From NCBI GenBank assembly GCA_963848415.1, contig CAWKDN010000001.1, forward strand, positions 2,914,001 to 2,978,000: DNA of 64,000 bases, written 5' to 3'. The translations under genes and the position numbers were made by a program. This DNA is from CAVQBC01 sp963848415. Its GTDB lineage: Bacteria; Actinomycetota; Thermoleophilia; Solirubrobacterales; Solirubrobacteraceae. The notes under the pieces are model-generated. The model worked only from the letters and a program-made list of their open reading frames with translations, was not told where the DNA came from and searched no databases. Shown here piece after piece: positions 26,781 through 34,263 of this stretch (the first letter of the stretch is position 1; each line of letters begins with the position of its first letter).

Positions 26781-28421
26781 ATGACCGGCGATCCCCTCAC
26801 CGCACCCGCGCTCGACCCGAGCGCCACCGACCCGCCGCGCTCGTGGTGGCGCGACGGCGTCTTCTGCCAGATCTACCCGCGCTCCTACCAGGACTCCGAC
26901 GGCGACGGGGTCGGCGACCTGCGCGGGATCATCTCCCGCCTGGGCCACCTCGAGTGGCTCGGGGTGGACGGCATCTGGCTGAACCCCACGATGCCCTCAC
27001 CAAACGACGACTGGGGCTACGACGTCGCCGGCTACTGCGAGGTGCACCCGGACCTCGGCACGCTGGAGGACCTCGACGCGCTGATCGACGAAGCGGGCCG
27101 GCGTGGGATCCGCGTGCTGCTCGACCTGGTCCCGAACCACACCAGCGACCGCCACCCCTGGTTCCAGGACGCGCTGAGCTCGCGCGAGGCGCGCTACCGC
27201 GACTTCTACGTGTGGGCGGACGCGTCGCCCGGCGGCGGGCCGCCGACCAACTGGGTGTCGAACTTCGGCGGCTCGGCGTGGCAGTGGCACGAGCCGACGG
27301 GCCAGTACTACCTCAACAACTTCCTGCCGACCCAGCCCGACCTGAACTGGTGGAACCCGGAGGTGCGCGACGCCTTCGACGACATCCTGCGCTTCTGGTT
27401 CGCGCGCGGGGTGGCCGGCTGGCGGATCGACGTCTGCCACGCGATCGTCAACGACCGCGAGCTGCGCGACGACCCGCAGGCGACCGCCGATGACCACCCG
27501 GTCGTCCAGCGCCGCGGCCTGCGCCAGGTCTTCTCGATGAACCGCCCGGAGGTCCACGACGTCCTGCGGCGCTGGCGCACCGTCGCCGTCGGCGAGGAGC
27601 CCGAGCGGATCCTGGTGGGGGAGACCTACGTGCTCGACCTCGACCAGCTGATCCCCTTCTACGGCACGAGCGAGGACGAGCTGCACCTGGCGTTCAACTT
27701 CCTCTTCGTCCACGCGGACCTCGAGGCGGCACAGCTGCGGGAGATCGTCGAGGGCATCGAGGCCAAGCTGCCCTCCGGCGCCTGGCCCGTGTGGACGGGC
27801 TCCAACCACGACGCGGGGCGGTTGGCGACGCGTTGGGCGGACGGCGACCCGCGTCGCGCCCGCGCCGCGCTGCTGATGCTGCTCACCCTGCGCGGCACGC
27901 CGTTCCTCTACTACGGCGACGAGATCGGGCTGCCCGACGCGGTGATCGACTTCGAGCACGCCCGCGATCCCGTGGGGCGCACGACCGGCGACCCGACGCG
28001 GGCCCGCGACGGCTGCCGGACGCCGATGCAGTGGGAGCCCGGCGACGGCGCCGGCTTCACCGATCCGGGCGTCGAGACCTGGGAGCCGCTGGGCGACGCC
28101 GCCGCGGTCAACGTGGCCGACCAGCGCGCGGATCCGGACTCGACGCTGCACCTCGTGCGCGACCTGATCGAGCGCCGCCGCGGCACCGTGGACCTGACGG
28201 CGGGCAGCTACGAGACGCTGCCGGCGCCCGACGGCGCGTGGGCGTGGCGCCGCGGCGACGGCTGGGCCGTCGGGCTCAACCTCTCCGAGGCCGAGGTCGA
28301 GGTCGAGCTTCCGGCCGGCACGGTGGCGATCGGCACCGACCGCGCGCGCGACGGCGAGGCGGTCGAGGGTCCCGTCCGGCTCGGACCCTGGGAGGGCGTG
28401 CTCGTCGAGCTGCCGGGATGA
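26781..28421 (+). CDS. GH13 alpha-glucosidase (oligo-1,6-glucosidase/maltase type)
   Basis: 546 residues with no signal peptide, so cytoplasmic. GH13 regions: LLDLVPNHTSDRHPWF, GWRIDVCHAI (nucleophile Asp), ILVGETYV (acid Glu), TGSNHDAGR (third acidic site). The QIYPRSYQDSDGDGVGDLRG opening and LNPTMPSPNDDWGYDV are typical of the GH13_23/30 alpha-glucosidase branch. It would release glucose from imported maltodextrins. TATCCT ends nine bases before ATG and no Shine-Dalgarno is present, so translation is probably leaderless. It overlaps the following debranching-type gene by ATGA. Confidence 0.95.
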   Translation: MTGDPLTAPALDPSATDPPRSWWRDGVFCQIYPRSYQDSDGDGVGDLRGIISRLGHLEWLGVDGIWLNPTMPSPNDDWGYDVAGYCEVHPDLGTLEDLDALIDEAGRRGIRVLLDLVPNHTSDRHPWFQDALSSREARYRDFYVWADASPGGGPPTNWVSNFGGSAWQWHEPTGQYYLNNFLPTQPDLNWWNPEVRDAFDDILRFWFARGVAGWRIDVCHAIVNDRELRDDPQATADDHPVVQRRGLRQVFSMNRPEVHDVLRRWRTVAVGEEPERILVGETYVLDLDQLIPFYGTSEDELHLAFNFLFVHADLEAAQLREIVEGIEAKLPSGAWPVWTGSNHDAGRLATRWADGDPRRARAALLMLLTLRGTPFLYYGDEIGLPDAVIDFEHARDPVGRTTGDPTRARDGCRTPMQWEPGDGAGFTDPGVETWEPLGDAAAVNVADQRADPDSTLHLVRDLIERRRGTVDLTAGSYETLPAPDGAWAWRRGDGWAVGLNLSEAEVEVELPAGTVAIGTDRARDGEAVEGPVRLGPWEGVLVELPG

Positions 28422-29599
28422 GCGCCGGCGCGGCGGCCGGGGTCGCGGGCCTCGACGCCGTCCTCTCGCAGGACGGCTGGCCGTACGCCTCCGCGCTGCC
28501 GACGGGCCCGGACGACCCGGGCCGCTTCCACGCGCTCTTCGGGCGCGACGCGCTGATCTGCGCGTTGCAGGTGCTGCCGGCGCGCCCGGACGTCGCGCGG
28601 GCGACGCTGCGGGCGCTGGCGGCGCTGCAGGGGCGGGCGGACGACGACGCCACCCACGAGGCGCCGGGCAAGATCCTGCACGAGTACCGGTCCTCGGCTC
28701 CCGAGCCGTTCCTGGCCGCCGGCTGGCCGGACGACGGCGGGGAGTTCCGCTACTACGGCAGCGCCGACGCGACGGCGTGGTTCTGCGTCGTGCTGGCCGC
28801 GCTCGGCGATCGCGCGCTGGCGGGTGAGCTCGAGGGCGCGTGGCGCGCCGCGGGCGGCTGGCTCGAGCGCGCGCTCGACCAGGGTGGCGGCTTCGTCCGC
28901 TACGGGGCCGGCAGCCGGGCCGGCGGGCTCACCCAGCAGGGCTGGCGCGACACCATCGACCCGCGCACCGACAGCGGCGGGATCCTGCGCGCCGACGGCG
29001 GCGTGCCGCGCGGGCCGCTGGCCGACGCCGACACCCAGGCGGCCGCCTACGCCGGCCTGCGCGCGCTGGCGGTGCTCAGCGGCGAGGACCGGTGGGCGGC
29101 GGCTGCCGTGCGGCTGTCCGCTGCCGTCAGCGAGGCGTTCGGGCCCGAGGTGATGGCGCTCGAGGGCGACGGCACGCCGGTCGCGGGCGCGGGCTCGCAG
29201 CTCGGCTGGCTCTTGTGGTCGGGGGTGCTCCAGGACGAGCGGGCGGTCGCCGAGCGCGTGTGCGAGCCCGACGTGCTGACCGCCTACGGGCTGCGCACGC
29301 TCTCCAGCGCCCATCCCGCCTTCGGCGTGCACGACTATCACCGTGGCTCGGTGTGGCCGTTCGACTGCTGGCTCGGCTGGGGCGGCCTGCGGGTCGCCGG
29401 GCAGGAGGAGGCCGCCGAGCGCGTCCGGACGGGCGTCCTGGCCGCGCTGGACCGGCTCGGCCAGGCGCCAGAGCTCTACGCGGTCACGGTCGCCGGCGAG
29501 CTCGAGCCGGTCGCGGCGGCCAACCACGTCCAGGCGTGGACGGTCGGCGCCCGCTGGGCGCTCGAGCGGCGCTGGGACGGCCGCGCGGCGCCCGGCTGA
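28418..29599 (+). CDS. Glycogen-debranching-type (alpha/alpha)6 glucosidase
   Basis: 393 residues. FHALFGRDALICALQVLP near residue 35, ATHEAPGKILHEYR near 78, SADATAWFCVVLAAL near 115 and VHDYHRGSVWPFDCWLGWGG near 305 match the amylo-alpha-1,6-glucosidase (GDE C-terminal / MGH1) fold. It is shorter than full debranching enzymes because the N-terminal domain is absent. The ATG overlaps the alpha-glucosidase stop (ATGA), so the two are one operon acting on branched oligosaccharides. The stop codon sits in the loop of a strong hairpin. No signal peptide. Confidence 0.88.
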   Translation: MSAGAAAGVAGLDAVLSQDGWPYASALPTGPDDPGRFHALFGRDALICALQVLPARPDVARATLRALAALQGRADDDATHEAPGKILHEYRSSAPEPFLAAGWPDDGGEFRYYGSADATAWFCVVLAALGDRALAGELEGAWRAAGGWLERALDQGGGFVRYGAGSRAGGLTQQGWRDTIDPRTDSGGILRADGGVPRGPLADADTQAAAYAGLRALAVLSGEDRWAAAAVRLSAAVSEAFGPEVMALEGDGTPVAGAGSQLGWLLWSGVLQDERAVAERVCEPDVLTAYGLRTLSSAHPAFGVHDYHRGSVWPFDCWLGWGGLRVAGQEEAAERVRTGVLAALDRLGQAPELYAVTVAGELEPVAAANHVQAWTVGARWALERRWDGRAAPG

Positions 29600-29614
29600 C
29601 CCGGGCGCCGCGCG
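29582..29614. terminator. Bidirectional terminator with stop codon in its loop
   Basis: A perfect 14-bp stem CGCGCGGCGCCCGG/CCGGGCGCCGCGCG with loop CTGAC. The TGA of the debranching gene (29597-29599) lies in the loop. It separates two convergent genes only 23 bp apart. No T-run. Confidence 0.65.
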
Positions 29615-29622
29615 AACTCGCC

Positions 29623-32142
29623 TCAGCCCGTCGTGATGGTCAGCTCCTGCGGCTCGCCGGGCGCCGCCTCGACGGTGACCTCGAGGCCGCGGTTGGTCAG
29701 CCGCGTGTCGTAGTCGCGGATCCGGCGGTCGCCGAGCGTCACCCGCCGCACGACCGCGTTGCGCGGCAGAACGTGGCCGACCGTCAGCGCCACCGGGGCG
29801 TCGACGTCGACCGCGGTCTCATAGGTCCCGCCGCTCGCCGAGGCGCGCACGAGCCTGAGCTCGTCCTCGCCGAGGCGGATGTCGCGGCCGATGACCACGC
29901 GCTGGCCCTCGGGCACCTGGGGGACCACCCGCAGGCGGCCGCGCCCGAGGTCCGGGCTGACGCCGAGCTGCTGGTGGACCACCGGCCAGGCGGTGCCGTA
30001 GGCGCCCCAGGCCTGCAGGACGCTCGGGCGCTCGTTGAACGGCCGGTCGATGGTGGTGCCGTCCAGCGGCGAGGGCGAGGCGATCTCGGGCATCGCGCCG
30101 GGCTGCTCGTCGGCCACCGGCAGCTGCAGCCGGCGGTTCGCCGTCGTCCAGCGCTGCTGCTGGTCGGTGCCCAGCCGGCCGTAGTTGCCCTCGGCCACCG
30201 CGGCGATCGCGGTGTTGAGCGTGTAGGCGTGCAGCTCGCTCGGGGTGGGCGGCGCCCCGTCGCAGCCGGGCTCCCCGGTGTGCCACATGCCGGTCTCGTC
30301 GCCGTAGCACTCGGTCTCGCGCAGGTCGAGCGCCGCGTTGCCGCGGGCGCGCGTCGTGAGGCCGGGCACCGGCAGGCCGCCGCGGGTCAGCTCGACCTCC
30401 ATCGGCGTCGCGCCGATCCAGTGGCGCTGCTGGATCTGCTCGTTGTCCTCGCCGAGCGAGTCGGCGTGCTGGGGCACCTCGGGCATCCACCACTCGGCGT
30501 CGAAGCGCTGCGTGAGGTCGCGCGCCTTCTCGCGCGCCCAGCGCTCGGTGACGCGATCCCCGCGCGCCTCGGCCATGTCGACCACGTCCCACAGGCCGCG
30601 GATCGTGTAGACGGTCGAGTCGAGCTTCTCCTCGCCCATCCCCGCCCGCTCGACGTTGGCCAGGCCCTCGGGCCAGCCGTCGCCGTCGTCGTCGAGCTCG
30701 CGGAAGATGTAGCGCACGTTCGAGACGCTGTAGCGGTACATCTCGTCCAGCCAGCCGTCGTCGCCGGTCCAGCGCCACAGCAGCGCCACCGCGCTCGGGA
30801 ACTTGGCGGTCTCGTCGGTGTTGCCGTCGTCGGCGTTGGCGCCGAAGAACACCGAGCCGTCGTGCATCACCTCGTGGACGACCTTGCCGGAGTTGCCGTT
30901 GGTGATCAGGCTGACCCTGCGCAGGGCGCGCAGGTGGTCCTTGATCGGCTCGAACTGCCCGACCGCGACGCTCGCGAAGGCGGTGTACTCGCCGTCGGTG
31001 CCGAACAGCCACGGGTAGTCGGGCCAGCCGGCGCCGAGGAAGCGCACGCGGTCGACGGTGCCCGCCGGCGGCGGGTAGTTCCGGCCCGCGTTGACCTCGC
31101 GGATCTCGAGGTCCTCGACGGTCTGGACGGAGTCGAGCAGGTTCTGCTTGCTCCACTCGATGCCCTGGGCGAGCTCGCGGTCGCCGGCCAGCGACAGCCG
31201 CGTGCGGCCCGCCAGCTCCTCACGCTCGGCGATCTTCTCCTCCAGCGCGCCGGCGGGGTCGTCGAGCAGCCGCGACAGCTCGGCGCGGGCGTCGCCGACG
31301 CCGGTCTCCGAGCCCGCGACGCCGAGCCACACGCTGGTCGCCTCGCCGGCCTTCAGGTTCAGCGAATAGCGCAGCCGGCCGCCCTGGCCCTTGCCGTAGG
31401 CGGTGTCGTCGCAGCGCCGCGGTGCGGGCGGCAGGTTCGGCCCGGAGGCGGGGCAGATCACCGCGCCGGCCTCCTGCGGCCCGCGGTAGCCCGCACCGGT
31501 CTCACCGCTCGTCGGCTCGACCGCCGTGCCGGCGACGGCCGCCCAGTCGTGCGCCTCGGCGTTCTGCACCGGCGGTGTGCCCGACTCGGTGAACTCGAGC
31601 CGACCGTCCGTGTAGGCCGCCGTGTCGGCGAGGTTGTACTGCAGCTGGGACGGCGTCGTCTCGCCCCACGGGTAGATCTTCATCAGCTCGGAGTGGGCGT
31701 CGATCCACAGCTCCACCGTGCGGTCTGTCTCGGAGGTGAGCTCGAGGCCGATAAGCGCGCCGCGGCGCCCGTCGGGGACGAAGTCGGTGCGCTTGAGCGC
31801 CACGCCCGCGGTGGCGGGCAGCTCCATCTCGGTGTAGCCCCAGCCGCTGGTGAACTTCGTGGCCGGCCCGACCCACTCGCCGTCGACGCCGAACCAGGCG
31901 CCGTCGAGCAGCTTGATCGCGCCCGACCAGATGCCGCCCATCTCCCCGCGGGTGTGGAAGCCCATCGCCGGGAAGCGGCCCTCCTCGCTGCCGACGACGT
32001 ACGCCCGGTCGCCGATGGCGACGTAGCGGCGGTCCGGCAGGCGGTCGGAGACGCTGAGCTCCGGCGCCGCCTGCGCGGCGCTCGCCCCCAGGCCGAGGGC
32101 GAGCATGATTCCTGCACTGATGACGGCACGGGCTGTGCGCAC
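29623..32142 (-). CDS. Secreted (alpha/alpha)6-barrel glycosidase
   Basis: 839 residues. Signal peptide ending AQA|APE (residue 25). Residues ~30-300 form a beta-sandwich-like N-terminal domain (GDRAYVVGSEEGRFPAMGFH). The rest is an (alpha/alpha)6 toroid with motifs such as LGAGWPDYPWLFGTDGEY, KVVHEVMHDGSVFFGANADD and RPSVLQAWGAYGTAWPV, similar to GH15/GH63-type and debranching glucosidases. I cannot fix the exact family. Given its neighbours it probably acts on extracellular alpha-glucan. GTG start with GGGAGG seven to twelve bases upstream; a perfect 18-bp palindrome lies 26 bp before the start. Confidence 0.8.
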   Translation of the reverse strand: MRTARAVISAGIMLALGLGASAAQAAPELSVSDRLPDRRYVAIGDRAYVVGSEEGRFPAMGFHTRGEMGGIWSGAIKLLDGAWFGVDGEWVGPATKFTSGWGYTEMELPATAGVALKRTDFVPDGRRGALIGLELTSETDRTVELWIDAHSELMKIYPWGETTPSQLQYNLADTAAYTDGRLEFTESGTPPVQNAEAHDWAAVAGTAVEPTSGETGAGYRGPQEAGAVICPASGPNLPPAPRRCDDTAYGKGQGGRLRYSLNLKAGEATSVWLGVAGSETGVGDARAELSRLLDDPAGALEEKIAEREELAGRTRLSLAGDRELAQGIEWSKQNLLDSVQTVEDLEIREVNAGRNYPPPAGTVDRVRFLGAGWPDYPWLFGTDGEYTAFASVAVGQFEPIKDHLRALRRVSLITNGNSGKVVHEVMHDGSVFFGANADDGNTDETAKFPSAVALLWRWTGDDGWLDEMYRYSVSNVRYIFRELDDDGDGWPEGLANVERAGMGEEKLDSTVYTIRGLWDVVDMAEARGDRVTERWAREKARDLTQRFDAEWWMPEVPQHADSLGEDNEQIQQRHWIGATPMEVELTRGGLPVPGLTTRARGNAALDLRETECYGDETGMWHTGEPGCDGAPPTPSELHAYTLNTAIAAVAEGNYGRLGTDQQQRWTTANRRLQLPVADEQPGAMPEIASPSPLDGTTIDRPFNERPSVLQAWGAYGTAWPVVHQQLGVSPDLGRGRLRVVPQVPEGQRVVIGRDIRLGEDELRLVRASASGGTYETAVDVDAPVALTVGHVLPRNAVVRRVTLGDRRIRDYDTRLTNRGLEVTVEAAPGEPQELTITTG

Positions 32143-32167
32143 CGCTCCACCTCCCTTGGGACGACGA

Positions 32168-32185
32168 CCCTAAAGCGCTTTAGGG
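32168..32185. promoter_or_regulatory. Perfect 18-bp LacI-type palindrome
   Basis: CCCTAAAGCGCTTTAGGG is fully symmetric with central GCGC, the form of a LacI/CcpA-type operator. It lies 26-43 bp upstream of the secreted glycosidase start (- strand), where bound protein would block initiation; TATGGT-like -10 sequence lies just upstream. Half-sites differ from TGGAA at 26646, so a second regulator may be involved. Confidence 0.65.
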
Positions 32186-32209
32186 CCACCATACACCGTG
32201 AGCGGCGGG

Positions 32210-33672
32210 TTACTTCATCTCGGCCTCCGGGTTGGTCACCTCGCCCTGCCGCAGCCGCGAGTGGCGGATGCCGTAGGCGAAGTAGATGACCAGCCCGAGC
32301 AAGAGCCAGATCGCGAAGCGCCACCACGTCGCGGCCGGCAGGTCGAGCATCAGGTACAGGCACAGCCCGGCGCCGATGATCGGGAACAGCGGGAAGGGCA
32401 GGTTGGCCAGCGGGACCCTGAAGCCGCGCTCGAGGTCGGGCCGCGTCCGCCGCAGCACGACGACCGCGATGTTGCAGATCAGGAAGGCGAACAGCGTCCC
32501 GATGTTGACCAGCACGACGATCTCGGCGAGCGGCACGACCGCGGCGATGCAGGCGATGAAGACGCCGAAGCCGACGGTGATGACGACCGGCGTCTGGAAG
32601 CGCGGGTGGACCTTGGCGAGCGAGCGCGGCGCCAGCCCGTCGCGGCACATCGCGAAGAAGATGCGCGTCTGGCCGTACATGATCGTCAGCACCACGCTGG
32701 TGATCGACACGAGCGCGCCGACGGCGATCAGCGACGCGCCGAAGTCCAGGCCCGCGCCGTCGCGCAGGGCGGCGGCCAGCGGCGCCTCGGAGGCGGCGAG
32801 CTGGTCGGTCGGCAGCGCGCCCACCGCCACGACCGCGACGAGGATGTACAAGAGCGTGGCGACCCCCAGCGAGACGAGGATCGCGATCGGGAGGTCGCGC
32901 CCGGGGTTCTTGGTCTCCTCGCCCGAGGTCGAGATCGCGTCGAAGCCGATGTAGGCGAAGAAGATGATCGAGGCGGCGGTCACCACGCCGCCGAAGGTCG
33001 GGTCGTCGCCCCCGTAGAAGGGGCTGAAGTTGTCGGCGGTGAAGGCGGTGACGCCGAGCACGATGAACAGCAGCAGCGCGACGATCTTGACCAGCACCAT
33101 GGCCGTGTTGGCACGCGCGCTCTCGCGCACGCCCACGACGAGCAGGCACATGATCGCCAGCACGATGAAGACGGCCGGCAGGTTGATCGTGCCGCCCTCG
33201 CCGGGCGGGCCGGCGATCGACTCGGGCAGCGAGAAGCCCAGCACCGTGTCGAGGAAGATGTTGAGGTACTCGCCCCAGCCGACGGCCACCGCCGCGACCG
33301 AGACCCCGTACTCGAGGATCAGGTCCCAGCCGATGATCCACGCCGCCAGCTCGCCCATCGTCGCGTACGCGTAGGTGTAGGCGCTGCCGGAGACCGGGAT
33401 GCTCGAGGCCAGCTCGGCGTAGCACAGCGCCGAGAAGGCGCAGGTGATGCCGGCCAGCACGAAGGAGAGGACGATCGAGGGCCCCGAGGACCCGATCGCC
33501 TCGCCGATGACGACGAAGATGCCGGTGCCGATGATCGCGCCGAGGCCGAGCGCGGTGAGGTCGCCGAGCCCGACGACGCGCTTGAGCGATGGCCCTTCTC
33601 CTGGGTCTCGCGGACCAGGACGTCCGTCGGCTTGACCGCGAAGGGGCCGCCGCGCTTGGCTGTTGTCGCCAT
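32210..33672 (-). pseudogene. APC-family amino-acid permease with a 1-base frameshift
   Basis: Two frames together give a normal ~487-residue APC permease. ATG 33672 starts MATTAKRGGPFAVKPTDVLV...EKGH; at 33586-33590 the frame must shift by one missing base to continue as LKRVVGLGDLTALGLGAIIG and TGIFVVIGEAIG. The remainder (LAGITCAFSALCYAELASSI, then ten further helices) is intact with no other lesion. It is therefore either a recent single-base loss that inactivates a cationic/neutral amino-acid transporter or a sequencing error. It follows the stress-protein gene by 11 bp, with TAGGAG before the ATG. Confidence 0.85.
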
Positions 33673-33683
33673 GGTCGAGGCTC

Positions 33684-34124
33684 CTAGGAGGTGGGGGTCG
33701 GGGCCGAAGGGGAGTGCGGGTGCGTGAGGAACACCACGGGGCGCCGCGAGCGCTGGACGAGCGACATCGGCACGCTGCCGAAGAAGCGGCTGGCGACCGG
33801 CCCGCGCGAGGAGGCGCCGACCAGGATCAGGTCGGCCTCCTTCTCCTCGGCGTAAGTGAGGATCCCGCGCACGGCCGGTCCCGGGCGGGACTCGGCGGTG
33901 GCGCTGACGCCGGCCGCGCGGATGCGCTCGGCGACGGCGTCGGCGGCGGCCTGCGCCTGCTCGGTCAGCTCGGAGCGGGGCAGGGTGGAGAACGCCTCCA
34001 TCTCGAGCCCGTCGAGGCTGACCACGGCCAGTTCCGCGCCCGTCTGCTGGGCGATGGACACGGCCGCGTCGGCGAGCCACGGCTGATCGGCGCCCGGCTT
34101 GACGGCCACCACGATGCGCTCCAT
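33684..34124 (-). CDS. Universal stress protein (UspA fold)
   Basis: 146 residues. VVAVKPGADQPWLADAAVSI opens the fold and DLILVGASSRGPVASRFFGS near residue 110 carries the G-x2-R-x(9)-G nucleotide-binding pattern (here GASSRG...GSVPMSLVQ). A single-domain Usp that likely binds ATP. ATG 34124 has GAGGGGGAG upstream; the longer frame upstream is non-coding. It heads an operon with the permease. A Usp gene also sits between uvrB and uvrA in M. tuberculosis, so its presence here next to uvrB fits the conserved block. Confidence 0.92.
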   Translation of the reverse strand: MERIVVAVKPGADQPWLADAAVSIAQQTGAELAVVSLDGLEMEAFSTLPRSELTEQAQAAADAVAERIRAAGVSATAESRPGPAVRGILTYAEEKEADLILVGASSRGPVASRFFGSVPMSLVQRSRRPVVFLTHPHSPSAPTPTS

Positions 34125-34174
34125 GCGACTCCCCCTCGAATCGGCGTCGGGTGCGCCTCGTCCCCCTCGAACGG

Positions 34175-34189
34175 TGCGCTGACAGCGCA
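34175..34189. promoter_or_regulatory. 15-bp palindrome in the usp-uvrB divergent promoter
   Basis: TGCGCTG-A-CAGCGCA, perfect around a single base. A second dyad, TCTGGC/GCCAGA, follows at 34198-34215. They lie between the divergent usp and uvrB starts and could be regulator sites. Neither resembles a LexA box; a half-site TCGAAC occurs at 34167 without its partner. Confidence 0.4.
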
Positions 34190-34263
34190 GTATGCCTTCT
34201 GGCGCAAATGCCAGACCCCTTCCCGGGGTGCGGTCCGGTCCGCGGTCTATCGTTGGTGGGCTG

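Noticed and set aside
28840..32289. 1149-codon + strand open frame across the debranching and secreted glycosidase genes
   Set aside because: Runs through two well-supported genes in other frames and has shadow-type composition with no recognisable fold.
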